The position numbers and the translations under genes were made by a program. 64,000 bases of DNA. Source: Sialis fuliginosa (taxonomy: Eukaryota > Arthropoda > Insecta > Megaloptera > Sialidae). Numbering within the stretch: position 1 is the first letter of the stretch; every line of letters begins with the position of its first letter. Of the stretch, positions 23,527 through 35,030 are shown one piece after another. Below the pieces are notes generated by a model, which was given only the letters and a program-made list of their open reading frames with translations, was not told where the DNA came from and searched no databases. The stretch is taken from assembly GCA_961205875.1 (NCBI GenBank), contig OY540809.1:17868267-17932266 (forward strand). The letters run 5' to 3'.

Positions 23527-24871
23527 AGGTACTTATATCCAAAAAGTTAGCCCCCCCCCCCACATTTGATTATTGTGTTCATTTTGGGTACACAAGATTC
23601 CTTTTTATTAAAAAATGTTTGATAGTACAAGCTTATCGTTTGATAGTTGTTACCTTCGCAGATTTTTAACATTTTTGTTAAACAACAATTAAATTTTTAA
23701 ATTTCCCACGTTCTGGTTTTTAAAATTCTAGCCCCCCTAAATGCATATTTTCAGTTAATTTTATATGCAATTGTTTGATATTCGTTTGATAGTGTTTGAT
23801 AGTCTAATATTGTCGTTTGATAGTTATTAATTTAATTAAAATTAATGGTTACAATTAAAATATATTAAGGGCGGGGTAAGGTTAATTCGTACAAAAAAAG
23901 GCATGTTTTTGTGAATTTTTTGTGACGACACAGTTAAAATCTCTTTATTAAAACCAATGGTATATTAAAGAATGACATTCGAAGAATGTTGTATAAAATT
24001 TTCACGAAGAAATATTAAAAAATACGGCAATGGCAGCAATTATTCGGACGTCTCTCGGAAAAAAGTAGAATTACGGTGCCCCTCATAACTTTGTGCTGGA
24101 TCATCCGAAATCAAAAAATCAAAGTTCATTCGTTAGATAATAGTTTTCCCCAGGTAACACTGGGAGGGTTTTTCGAAATTTAATTTTTTCACTTGGAACA
24201 CTTTGAAGCGAAAAACGCGATTTTTTGCGAAAAAATCGGCTAATTTGTTATTGTAAAATAAAAATTATTAACAATTTCTCCAGCGTTACCTCGTAAATTA
24301 TGTACAGAAATAGTGTTCAAAATTTCAAAAGGATCGGTGCAGTAGTTTTGACGTTATGAGGGGCACCGACTTTGAAAACGTGATTTGTGGGGAAAACGCT
24401 TTAAAGTTTTGAACACTAAAAAAAACAATAGCGCGCTCGGGTAGGTATAAAAATCCGCCAGATATAAAAATACTCATAACATCGTCAATTTTGCTCCAAT
24501 CGACTTGAAATTTAGATACAATATTCTTGAAATATTATGCATTCAGTTAAAAAAAAAAAAAAAAAATTCAAAATAAAAATTTTTTAAAATCTTACCCCGC
24601 CCTTAAAAATCTGCGAAAGTAAAAATTATCAAACGATATTCTTGTACTATCAAACATTTTTAAATAAAAATGAATCTTGTAAACTCAAAATGAACATAAT
24701 AATTAAATGTAAGAGGGGGGCTAACTTTCTCATAAAAATTATTTCATTAATTCTAATTAAAGTAATAACTATCAAACGACAATATTAGACTATCAAACGA
24801 ATATCGAACAATTGCGCATAAAATAAACAAAAAATATGAATTTGAGGGGGCTAACTTTTTGGATATGTACC
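23527..24871. mobile_element. Long inverted-repeat element with a TTTGATAGT motif array
   Basis: The left end GTAGGTACTTATATCCAAAA and AAGTTAGCCCCC pair with GGGGGCTAACTTTTTGGATA and GTACCTAC on the right. The arms run about 300 bp. Each arm carries several copies of GTTTGATAGT (or its complement ACTATCAAAC), in total seven or more. The target duplication is not clear. A second element (23,869-24,602) occupies the middle. There is no coding frame. Confidence 0.65.
23869..24602. mobile_element. TTAA-flanked element with GC-rich 12-bp inverted ends
   Basis: GGGCGGGGTAAG at the left is matched by CTTACCCCGCCC at the right. TTAA flanks both ends (23,865-23,868 and 24,603-24,606). TTAA duplication is used by piggyBac and Kolobok elements, but the GGG-first ends are not the usual piggyBac CCC-first form, so the superfamily stays open. 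It contains a stretch (24,290-24,420) resembling sequence in intron 7 of the TM9SF2 gene. Confidence 0.55.
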
Positions 24872-24915
24872 TACTTATTCATGATTCTTATAATAACTCA
24901 ATATAAATGTATGTA

Positions 24916-25306
24916 CAGTCGCCTGCAGAACTCGTCTGGCACCCTAAAGGCTAGAATCGCTTACAACAGATTCCAAATTTAAAGACAAACATCATCGGTT
25001 ATCTTTTTCTATCAAATTTAATATATTTAAATACTAAAATTCGGAATATCAAATATTTATTACCACAAAATTTACGTATACAATTTTCAATAGATTACAT
25101 AATAATTTAATTGCACAAATATATATGAGTACCTATTATAAACGAAGAGTAGTTCTTTATCTAGCAAATGAATTTCAAAATATCTGTCTTTGTTTGATAC
25201 ATGGAGAAATGATTTAAATATTATAATAATCAAATGGGAGGAGCTTACTAAGTTTGTGATAAACGAAAATGAATACAAACTGCAAGACCATTAATGCAAG
25301 CGACTG
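24916..25306. mobile_element. Mariner-like MITE, TA duplication
   Basis: The ends CAGTCGC and GCGACTG are flanked by TA on both sides (24,914-24,915 and 25,307-25,308). A diverged opposite-orientation copy lies at 2999-3436. Apart from the short ends the arms are not strongly inverted. The 63-codon frame inside is not a gene. Confidence 0.65.
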
Positions 25307-25495
25307 TACCTATGTAAAAAGTTCAATTTTTCCATTTAATATTATCCCCTCTCCTCTCTCCTTACCCCACCACAGACAATTCTAGCATATGCACAACAAA
25401 TTATTATCGATACCTACGTCGAATGTATAAAAAAACGTGAAATTACAATTAATTTCTATGAATCGTTTTTATTAATAGTTCTTACATTATATACC

Positions 25496-25947
25496 CATAG
25501 GCGCCGACTTTTCTTTTTACCGAACGAGGTGAGATTTTCAAAACCATTGTTGAACCCTGAGTGGTACCGGGGGGGTATTCCTTCTGACGAAAATATTAAT
25601 TAATAAAATTAAAGTATATAGCATTTTATATCAAGATATTTCTTTAATTTAGATTAATAATAATAGAAATGTATATAGTACACTTTAAAAATGGAGAAAT
25701 CACACCCCCCTCTCCGCCATCAACACTAATATTTTCATCTAAAATCACATCCCTCAAAATTTTCACCCCCTTCCCCCGACTAAATTCCATATTTAACACT
25801 GTGTATTACAGTATCCAATAAAAAAACAGCTGTTAAAAATGTGTTTTTTAATTGTTACTTAATATGTTTTGTATAATTTAATAGAAAATAACGATTACAA
25901 ATTCACACGGGTACGATCCCCTCCCTCCCCCCCAGTCGGCGTCAATG
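25496..25947. mobile_element. Possible hAT-type MITE, decayed
   Basis: CATAGGCGCCGACT on the left and AGTCGGCGTCAATG on the right form an imperfect inverted repeat. The flanking octamers TATATACC and TAGATATT agree at only five of eight positions. The next 20 bp downstream is a TA microsatellite. Confidence 0.35.
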
Positions 25948-26836
25948 TAGATATTATATATATATATATATATTACTCAATTGGTCAGATCTGATTATGG
26001 ATCAGACTCTAAAAGGCAAAACATGTCTAGCTTTCCTATGAGCAATAAACCCACGTTGTCCGGTGCATTTCTTACAACTTGAGTATAAAAAATATACATA
26101 AAACACAAGAGATAGAAACTATTTATTTCAGCATAAGTTACTCAATATAAAAACTACTAAAACTATATAAAAGTGTTACTTCACAATGATTGAAACTTTT
26201 AATTCATCCAGAGCTGGATTAAGACCTTTTTAAACCACCCAGTATCAACTGGTTTGAGAATACTCCCTTTTTTTGGATTCGACGAGTCCGAATCGAGTTT
26301 ACGTTTAATTTTGTAAATTTTTTGTAAATGAAACATTTCATTTATTAAGAACAATCGTATATAAGTATTTAATACTCATACCAGAGCAATTATTTTTTAC
26401 TCAAAAATTAAAAAAAAAAACGATTGCACTTAATTGTTTGATAATCAAAAACGAATTCTTATTTTTATAAATTTTCAGTTATTTTTTTGTTTTTAAAAAT
26501 AATGCAAATTCTTTGTTAAGATAAGCAAAATCTTCGACATTTTTGGCATAATTAGACATTTCACACTTCTTATTTTTTTATTTTTTTCTGTTATTGTGAT
26601 TTTAAAGTGTTCTATTTTAATTTATATTCAAAACTGTTTTTAGATAATAATTTAAGTATTCTTAGTTTATGCAGACGTATTACTTTTTTGTTGGAATATG
26701 ATAGTAATGATAGTCATTGCATGCAATTAATAACATATTTTTCAATTAGTAACATATTTAATATCATACAAATTGTCAACGAACTAAATATATTATGTTG
26801 AATAGTCATGTGCTTTAATGATCTTACATAAATTCA
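25948..26836. other. AT-rich intergenic stretch, no gene seen
   Basis: It contains a short TATATA microsatellite at about 25,955-25,972. No gene or element ends are visible. Confidence 0.4.
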
Positions 26837-27778
26837 TCCTTAATATATATGTATATAAAGCTCAAAGGTCTCTTTGTCTGTACATTAGTGCGCTTATAAC
26901 TCGAGAATCACTTATCTTATCCGATTTATGTGTTTTTTTTTAATTAATAGATATGTTCTCTGGCCAGGTTATAGAGTATATTTTGTTACGTTAGGTAACA
27001 TTAGGAATAAGCAGTGTCGATAATAGTAAATCAAGTCGGAAAAAAGTTTGCCGCCAGCGCGCTCCTTTGCAATATGATAAACCGTTAAATATTGAACAAA
27101 ATGTAGTAAAGTATTGTGTAAAGTCAAAAGATCAAAAATAAAGTCCGCGATACCATATTTATAATTTTTATATTTTTTTGTAAAATCAAAAAATCTAAAA
27201 TAAAGTCCTCGATACCATATTTATAACTTTTATATTTAACATAAGCCAGAATGATTGCTTTTATCTTACAAATAAAATTACAAATGTTTGGGTTCTGTTT
27301 ACGTGGACTTAAGACCTGCAAAACATTAATCCTTATCGAAATAAATCGTCATAAGTAGATGTAATTTCCCCTTTACAGCATCCAATTTGGACTTTTAGTT
27401 TAGTAAATAACTTTAAATAAGTTATATATACGGTAAAATATTAATAATAACGCGCGAACTAAAGAACTGCCACGTCGGAGCGGAGCAGAGGGAAAGATGC
27501 ACATGCGCTCGACCGGCATTCGGACTCCCTCGGCTCGGTCGTTGTCTTTTGATCGTCAATTTTTTATTTTGTTTACAATAATTAACATTTAAATTTAGAC
27601 AGAGTACAAATTATTTGTACTTTTTGTTCTGATTCTTTTTTGTTTAGCTAATTTAGGTGTTGATTAGTTATTAATACAATAATAACTAATCGTGTATATA
27701 CTTAATTGAACGATATTTTTCAAAAATCCTAAACAATAATTCAGTAGTCCACACGAGCGAAGCCGCGGGCACAGCTAA
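26837..27778 (+). mobile_element. Non-autonomous Helitron, second subfamily
   Basis: The left end TCCTTAATATATATGTATAT follows an A. The right end has CACGAGCGAAGCCGCGGGCA then CAGCTAA, followed by T. This matches Helitron rules (TC start, CTRR end, A/T insertion site). A short internal duplication of about 57 bp (27,126-27,235) repeats AAAATAAAGTCC and CGATACCATATTTATAA. A reversed relative lies in intron 2 of TM9SF2. Confidence 0.65.
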
Positions 27779-29345
27779 TACTATATAAAAAAGTGAATTA
27801 AAATGAAAAATTTAATTTAATTATTCAAAAACCCGGAAAACCCTACTAATGTAGGGTTTTTATATATTTTACCCCTTCATGAAAAATTAATAATATTGAA
27901 ATTACTTTTTAACATTGAACAAGGTCAAGTTTGTAACAGTGACATACATTATGATACTTTTTTTCTATTTTCCATTAGCTGATTGTGAATCATTGTTATT
28001 GAATTTGCCCGGAATACTAATGAATATTATTTTTATACCTAGATGCGGTATAGAAAGGTCGCACATACTTTCTTTCAAATTATTAGAATTCAAAACGTGA
28101 TAAATTGATGTAATCGTTTAATTGTTTACCTCAAGTAGGTATACCACTAGTATGCTTACTATAGTGGTCTATTTTTTTCATATGTATATTAATAAAATCA
28201 GCATTCCTCAAAATGAAAAAACGGAACCCTTATATACAGGATGTCCCACGGGAAAGTGTTGAAACTAATCAGTTGTCATTTTCAAACAAATGCTATTATT
28301 GAAAAACCAAAAATAATATTAAACATAAGAAAGTTTTCAGTTTTTAATGGGTATAAATAAAATTTTATAAAATGTTTGTGCATCAATTTATTTTATTGAT
28401 GAAAAATATGCTAAAATTATCGATTATTCTGTTAAAAATATCACAAAAAATTATTTTAATGCGGATTAATGGAGTGACGTAACGAATAAGTTTAAATAAA
28501 TAATGAGTTATAACCTTTTTTAGTGTGGTTTCACTCTTAACTTTATGTTTTCTGTATTTAATACGAAACCCCCTACAAGAACTGCCATACAATTTTTACT
28601 TTCGAAAAGAAGCACTTTTCAAGAGTAAAAGCCAGATTATTTATTTTGACGCGCACGTTGCATCTACCATAGTCCGAATAAAATTTCAGATTCTATTCTT
28701 TGAACGCAATTTTTATTTTTTCAATAACTGCGCCCATTTGAAAATGATAGCTAATTAGTTGCAACAGCTTCCCGTGGGCACTCTGTAGGATCACTTTGAT
28801 GTCTGTCTGTTTGTCCGTCAAAACCTTTTTTTCTGGAACGGCTAGAGGTATCAGATAGAAATTGATATCAAATACTAAGGTCCACAGTCTTATAGTACTG
28901 TAAAAAATTCAAGTTTCTAAATCATTGAAATAAATAGATACGGCCTTTTGAAGCGTGTTTTGACTGACTAACTGACTGATTATCAAAACGAATAGACTAT
29001 AGGGTACTTCCCGTTGACCTAGAATCTTGAAATTTGTCACGAAGGAAGGTCTCATAGCACAAGCAAAGGAAAAAAATCGAAAATCCTTAATTTCTAATTA
29101 TATGTGGAATTATTACGTGACAAACTTAATTTTGCGGTTTCATTCATACAACATCTCTACGTAAAGACGCCTTGGGAATCGGGTTCATTGTCTACGTAAT
29201 TATTGCCAATAATTAAATTTTAACCGTACGGAGCTTGTAGGGCGCGAGTTCTACTCGCATTTTTCCATCTTTTTTAGACCGGTGAAACACGTTACTATTC
29301 ACAAAAGGTAATTCATAAATCAACAGTAATGAAATTTAATTCAGT
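27779..29345. other. Intergenic stretch with weak dispersed-repeat similarity
   Basis: No gene is supported. 28,770-29,060 contains runs such as GGTACTTCCCGTTGACCTAG and GTCTGTCTGTTTGTCCGTC, which look like dispersed-repeat sequence of unclear class. Confidence 0.4.
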
Positions 29346-29520
29346 CATGCCCGGTATTATAAAGACTTTGCACGCAAATTTGCTTCCAGCTACTGGGAGT
29401 CAAATTGTTGTGGCTACATCTGTGTGTGGTTGTCATTTGTATTTAATACCTAGCAGATAGCGTTAGCTGGGAGCTAATTTGAATTTGCACTCATGTAAAT
29501 TCTTAATAATACCGGACATT
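29346..29520. mobile_element. Inverted-repeat MITE, copy A
   Basis: ATGCCCGGTATTATAAAGAC on the left pairs with TTAATAATACCGGACAT on the right. The inner block GCTTCCAGCTA pairs with TAGCTGGGAGC. A larger copy with the same ends and inner block lies at 42,719-43,033. The target duplication cannot be settled: AT lies at both ends in both copies and may be either the duplication or part of the repeat. Confidence 0.65.
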
Positions 29521-30277
29521 ATTCTATTATCGGGACAGAACCCTATTTAAACTTAACCAAATTGAAAAACTGAAAGTAGGAAACATTTTAAATTATTTCA
29601 AAATAATCAATCAATTCTGGTGATTTCATTATTCGAAACGATAAGTAATTGCGCCAATTTGTTGTACTATTCTTTAGTTATTACTAGGGGTGTACCGGAA
29701 TTCCGGTTGGTTGGAATTCACGATTTTATCCCGGTTCCGGCTGGAACTGGTAAATTCCGGCCCGATTTTGCCGGAATTTTGAAATTTTATTATTACTCTC
29801 TATTAAGAAATCCATAAATAATATACGTTATTTCGGTTTAAAAAATGAAACATAAATATAATAATTATGATATAACAACATTTTATTAACAAAAATTTTA
29901 ATGGAAACAATCATTTCATATCATAAATGCAGTTTTTTTTACATTTTGTTTGGCATAAGTATGGTAGTAATTATAACATTAATAAATTGACCTGAATTAT
30001 TCAACTTATTTGTTAATTTATTGTTGATAAAGGTGTAAGTAATATTTAAAAAAAAAGTTTGAGTCTGTAGGATTGTGCCAAGCTGAGATATTAATATATT
30101 AAATATATATTAATACATATATTATTATTTATTATTATTATTTATATTAAAACATTAAAAAAAATTAAATGGATCTTCATTTTATGACAAAGCCATATTA
30201 TTTTGAAATCTATGTATGATTCATATTTATAATTTGATTAAATATATTTTTTAATGTAATTTTTATTTTATTTTCAG
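29521..30277. other. Upstream region / 3' part of the intron before the cuticular-protein exon
   Basis: Near 29,693 the sequence TAGGGGTGTACCGGAATTCC and several GGAATT/AATTCC repeats resemble one end of a hAT-type element, but I cannot find the other end. From about 29,820 the sequence is AT-rich and ends in a polypyrimidine tract and CAG at 30,275-30,277. The first coding exon of the cuticular gene is not recognised. Confidence 0.5.
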
Positions 30278-31201
30278 ATCACTTTAGTGATTCAATCAGG
30301 ATGCCAAGGATCATACAGCGAGTGGAGTAAATCGCCGAACGAACAATACCACATTCAAACCGACGAAGGGCCAGAACGTTTCTTTAAATACCAAACAACA
30401 AATGGCCAGTACCGTAAAGAAAAACGCCTCGAAGATGGTACAGTGATAGGAACCACCGGATGGGTTGATCCAAACGGATACCTCCGTCTTCAAGATTACA
30501 TCGCCGACAACGCCGGCTACCGAATATTAAAATCTAAAATGGTTTTCGTCGGAAAAAATAGTCTCCAAGATACAATCAGCTATAGTAAGAAAGTACCAGC
30601 TCAAAGTGGAACTCTAGTATCACCAACTCCTACAAGATTTACCCCGAGCAGTGGTTATTTACCTGTCGAAAGTACAACAGCACAACCATTTGATGGTTTT
30701 GCAACTCCAGTAGGAATTAAAAATTCCCCACCTTTTGTTAAACCAATTGCAATTAAAACTCAAGCTCCCTATTTACCACCTCCTCCATCTTCTAGCATTT
30801 CATCCGTTCAGTCTAATGATATATCATATTTGCCCCCAAGAAACAAATACTATGAACCACCTGAAGTCACCTACCAACCGCCTTACAGAAGCCAACCTAA
30901 CAAAATCGATCGTTTTGATCAGTCTTATAACCAAGTAGGCGATGGATATAATCAGCAGTACTCTGATTATGATGGTGTCTCTGTTACTAGTAATGGATTC
31001 AGGTATTATCTTCCTAGGCAATACCATGAAGAAGAAAACCTTCCTAATGATAAGAGAACTGGAAGTTTTGGTTACATCGATCCGTTTGGAATTAGAAGAG
31101 TTATTTATTATAATACAGCACCTGGGACTGGATTTGTTCACAGAAAAAACAATCGATACGTTGGATTTAATGCGACACCGTATGATCCGAGACCGTATTA
31201 A
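30278..31201 (+). CDS. Cuticular protein of the R&R (CPR, chitin_bind_4) family, last exon
   Basis: The exon begins right after a polypyrimidine tract and CAG at 30,277; no ATG lies at its start, so an upstream exon must supply the start and most of the signal peptide. The first residues ITLVIQSGC look like the tail of that signal peptide. Residues about 25-85 form an R&R-like chitin-binding block (YHIQTDEGPERFF, then RLEDGTVIG, GWVDPNGYLR and DYIADNAGYRI). A Pro/Ser/Tyr-rich middle follows. A second conserved block at about 220-300 contains GYIDPFGIRRVIYY and HRKNNRYVGFNATPYDPRPY. The two-block layout recalls the Drosophila Cpr66D/Cpr73D type, which is inference from memory. The product is expected to be secreted into the cuticle and bind chitin. 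AATAAA lies near 31,651. Confidence 0.88.
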   Translation: MTLVIQSGCQGSYSEWSKSPNEQYHIQTDEGPERFFKYQTTNGQYRKEKRLEDGTVIGTTGWVDPNGYLRLQDYIADNAGYRILKSKMVFVGKNSLQDTISYSKKVPAQSGTLVSPTPTRFTPSSGYLPVESTTAQPFDGFATPVGIKNSPPFVKPIAIKTQAPYLPPPPSSSISSVQSNDISYLPPRNKYYEPPEVTYQPPYRSQPNKIDRFDQSYNQVGDGYNQQYSDYDGVSVTSNGFRYYLPRQYHEEENLPNDKRTGSFGYIDPFGIRRVIYYNTAPGTGFVHRKNNRYVGFNATPYDPRPY

Positions 31202-32230
31202 TAGTTAAAATTATAATACTAATTTGGAACAGAGTCTGGAGGTAGAGTTGGGAACAGTGGGGTAATGAGTTTTTGCCCAGAAAATGATGAAAAATCTAAC
31301 CATTTTATATTTTTTTAAATGTGATTTTTTAAATTGATTTTTTTTTCGATAAGTATAGATAATTGCACCAGATTTTGGCAACATTGTTACCTATTATGTC
31401 ACTACGATGTATTTCAAAAAACATTACCGTTGATTTGAAGAAACAATTATTTAATATTTTGTGTAAAAAAAAAACGAATTTTTTACCTTTAATATTTTTA
31501 ATAAATCCTTTTGTTTTGATATTCTTACTATTATTAATTTGTTTGATTTTTAATTTGATAATTTTTGTCCACAGATTGACGCATGAATAGATATAAGGAG
31601 ATAGACGCAATTTTAATTCAGTTTATTCCTTAGGGAGTTCAGCTCTGCTTAAATAAACATAATATTAAACTTTCAAATACAAAATAATTACAAATAAAAT
31701 TTTATTTACTATAAGAAATTATTAAAATAGACAGATGATATGAGAAAAAATTTTGTTTCTAGTATTAAAAAAACAGCCCACAACAACAAACAATTAATTA
31801 AATTATTAATATTACATATCTTCACCAAAAAAAAAAAACAGTTTCTTCCAAGTTGCCTAATAATTATGATATTATGATGTGTAGGTTTACAATTTCATAT
31901 TGTGAAAAACTTTTCTCAATAAAATTGTGTTATATAATTAACAAAAGAGGCACTTTACCTGAAGAAATATATTTTATTTTGTAATTATCAAAGCCTACTA
32001 GATTTCGAAAAGTTATAATTACGACAAACATTTATTTTTATTCAAGCATAGGGCTCAACTCTAAAAGGAAAAAACTCTACTCAATTTGTTTTTTACTTCA
32101 TGCAATCTGGGGAGAACAATTAAAAAAATCAAAGTAATATAAATATTTAATAACTAATAAATAATAATTAAATACATTTTTACGACCAATGGAAAAATCA
32201 ACTAATAAGGAAACGATAAATAACATGTTA
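31202..32230. other. Downstream of the cuticular gene: 3' UTR and AT-rich sequence
   Basis: A likely polyadenylation signal (AATAAA) lies near 31,651. The overlapping small frames on both strands at 31,329-31,610 are low-complexity and not credible genes. Confidence 0.45.
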
Positions 32231-32679
32231 GGGGCTGTCCATAAAACTATATCATACTTTTTTGTTATCTTTGACCCACTTCCCCCTCCATGTCACACCT
32301 TGTCCCAATCATGTCAACATTGTGAACCCCCTTCCTTATATTACGCCACAATATCACGTATCTACCCCCTATAGTTGACATTTCTTAGTTCTTGTTATTG
32401 ATTTCAAAAAATGCGCTCAAATGTAATGTAACGTCAGTGGCGTACCCAGAAAAAAAATCGGGGGGTGGGGGGTAATTTTTTTATAACTATATTTCATTTT
32501 TAACTACTATATTTGTTAAATTAAAGAATGTATATTCACAAGTTCGGGGGGAGTCTGACCCCTATCAAATTAGATGTGCCACTGTGTGCCGTCACATATT
32601 ATCTGACCCTCTCCTTCATTACATTTTGTCATGCTAAGAACTACCCCCTCCCCGCCCAATATAGTTAATGGACAGCCTC
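32231..32679. mobile_element. PIF/Harbinger-like MITE carrying a nested hAT MITE
   Basis: GGGGCTGTCCATAAAACTAT on the left pairs with a right end reading GAGGCTGTCCATTAACTATA on the opposite strand. TTA flanks both ends (32,228-32,230 and 32,680-32,682), the 3-bp duplication of PIF/Harbinger. A 150-bp hAT-like MITE at 32,435-32,584 lies within. Confidence 0.75.
32435..32584. mobile_element. hAT-type MITE nested in the PIF-like MITE
   Basis: The ends are CAGTGGCGTACCCAG and GATGTGCCACTG. The flanking octamers TGTAACGT and TGTGCCGT agree at six of eight positions, so the duplication has aged. G-rich runs just inside each end match other CAGTGGCGTA elements in the window. Confidence 0.65.
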
Positions 32680-33178
32680 TTATGATCTAAAATCTGAAAA
32701 TTCGGTAAATACTTAAACAAACTAATTTTTAAGTTAAACTGTATTTAAAATATTTGTAATTATTACTATTTACTGCCAATGATTAACAATTTTCATTTTA
32801 ATTGAATTAATTATGTCTCCAATATCTTTATACCTAAGCAAAATTGAAAAGTATAGCCTATTAAGTATTTCAAAATTGCCATCACCTTAACTCTTAACTT
32901 TTTTTTAAATTAGGGAAATTTAAAAATATACATTTTATCAAATATTTTGAAATAACATTTTTTTAAATTAGACTGGAGGTACTTTTTTAATACCGAATAG
33001 GCTATGCCATATTATTATAAAATAAGTCGTGAATATCTTCTTGATTCAAGTGCCAAAATATTATATATGTAATATACTTATATGAATACATACAATGTGG
33101 GCTGGAAAAAATACTAACCGATTTTCAAACAATATAAATAAAAGGTAAATTAAATGACAAATTAAAAAAATTAATGGA

Positions 33179-33398
33179 CAGTAGCGGACTAAGGGGCAGG
33201 AGAGTAGAGGAAGGGGTCCGCAACGAGCCCCAAGTGCTATGAGGTGGGGCCTATGCGGCATATAGAAGAAAAATTATGGTACAAAAAAAGGTTATTTAGT
33301 TCCATCAGAGAAATCATTTTTTTTAAAAGTATTTTTTTATTTTTTAAACAAAATTTGTGTTTGTCTGTAGGACCGAAACTTTCCTTAGTCCACCACTG
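33179..33398. mobile_element. hAT-type MITE
   Basis: CAGTAGCGGACTAAGG on the left pairs with CCTTAGTCCACCACTG on the right. The flanks are only weakly similar, so no firm duplication is claimed. Confidence 0.6.
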
Positions 33399-33630
33399 TT
33401 AAAAATCGGTCAGTTTTTCACCCACTAACAATAAGTTAGTGCTAGTATAAAAGTAGAACAAATTCCTGACTGATAAAGAATAGTTTTTGGCACTACCAAT
33501 ATAGTAGTTGTAATAATTTATAATTATAGTGATATAATTTGATTTTTTTTACAAAAAGATTTATTATTTAACAAAAATAAAATGATAGTATTTTTAATAT
33601 ACATATTTCTAACATAATGTTAGTCGATAC

Positions 33631-33875
33631 CAGGGTCGGATTTATATTTGTAAGGGCCCTAAGTAGTAGTCATAGGAGGGACCCTTAACCTCAGAAATAA
33701 TTGAACCTAAAATCGGAAAATTAAATAATTCTACATAAATTATTTTTGGAGGTATTTATTTTTTTAAATATGGAAAATTAACAAATTTAAAATTTAGTTA
33801 AAAAATTCGCAATGTTTCGATGAAGCTGGAGCCCTAAGCAACTGCTTATTTTGCTCATGGGTAAATCCGACCCTG
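33631..33875. mobile_element. hAT-type MITE
   Basis: CAGGGTCGGATTTA pairs with TAAATCCGACCCTG. The inner blocks AGGGCCCTAAG and GAGCCCTAAG are direct. The flanking octamers GTCGATAC and GTCGGTTC agree at six of eight positions. Confidence 0.65.
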
Positions 33876-34292
33876 GTCGGTTCTTATCATAATAATGACA
33901 TGCTGATATAATACTAGACATAATAAAAAATAATAATTAGTAAAATTAATTATGTTCATGTAATTAATTATTATTATTCTTTCATTTCTTTTCTTCTTAA
34001 AACTATCAAAAATAATTTATTTATATTATCTTCTTTGTAATGTATAATATTGTCTTCTCAGCAATTGAAAAAAATTAAAACATACATATTATAAAATTTT
34101 ACATTTGTTGGGGTGGGGGGGGAAAATTTTTCGATTGCTGAGTTAACTATAATAAAATCGAGTATTGTCTGCCTTGCCTGGATATATAAATCTAATAAAT
34201 ATATCGATATTTATTACAATTTTTAAATATTTTAACTTTAATCAGTGGTCAACTTTGTTTTAATCGTGTCACTTTTCCACGTCATGTGCGAA

Positions 34293-34435
34293 CAGTGGCG
34301 TACCCAGGATTTTTTATAAGTGGGGGGGATTTTTATACATATAGTATACTATATGGTATAACCATCTGACCCTTCGCCGGTTACAAAAATGCGAAGGGGG
34401 AGGCCCTCCTTTACCCCCCATTGGTTACACCGATG
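34293..34435. mobile_element. hAT-type MITE
   Basis: CAGTGGCGTACCCAGG at the left has a decayed partner GGTTACACCGATG at the right. The flanking octamers TGTGCGAA and TGTGTGAA agree at seven of eight positions. It belongs to the same end family as 32,435-32,584. Confidence 0.65.
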
Positions 34436-35030
34436 TGTGTGAATTAATTCCATTGATAATGGATAAAGAACACTGGAAAAATCCAGTCACGTTTGGTTTT
34501 GTGAATCATTTTACATTATTATTAAATGTAAGCTGGTTCCAAAACCTATGATACCGATAATATTAGATTTTGTTTGTAATTATTTTATTTGTACCTTTTA
34601 GTTTATTTAAATAAATTAACGTACTTTATATATAATATTATTTATTTGAAAATCTCTTGTTTATAAACCTTATAAGGTGAGTTACAAATACAATACCTAC
34701 GTACTTATATATACATTAATATAAATTAAATAATTAATGATTTTAGCTCTTTTGAGTCGTTTTGAGTTATTCAAATAGTTGCAGCAGTCAGGGTGGCTAG
34801 GCTGGCAAAAGCCAGTTAGCCAGGGACTCCGGACTTTAGAAGGCCTCGCGACATGTATCCTGTAACCTTTTTTTTTGGTTACCACCTTAATTCCCTAAAT
34901 TACTTATTGTTAGCTTTTTTTGAGATGGCTCCATCTTAAAAATTTGCCAGGAGCCCTTTATTTTTCACTGGCAGTGATTTTTGTCTCCATAGACATATAC
35001 AATATACAATAGAGAAATGGACTGCACTTA
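34436..35030. other. Intergenic stretch with a small hairpin
   Basis: GGCTAGGCTGGC, AAAA, GCCAGTTAGCC at about 34,793-34,819 forms a short hairpin. No gene is supported. Confidence 0.4.

Noticed and set aside
29693-29790. Complete hAT element beginning TAGGGGTGTACCGG
   Set aside because: Only one end could be found; there is no complementary end or duplicated octamer within about 2 kb.
30824-31141. Minus-strand and second-frame ORFs over the cuticular exon
   Set aside because: They are shadows of the supported cuticular reading frame.
31329-31610. Overlapping small frames downstream of the cuticular gene as a small gene pair
   Set aside because: They are AT-driven low-complexity frames on both strands, in likely 3' UTR sequence.
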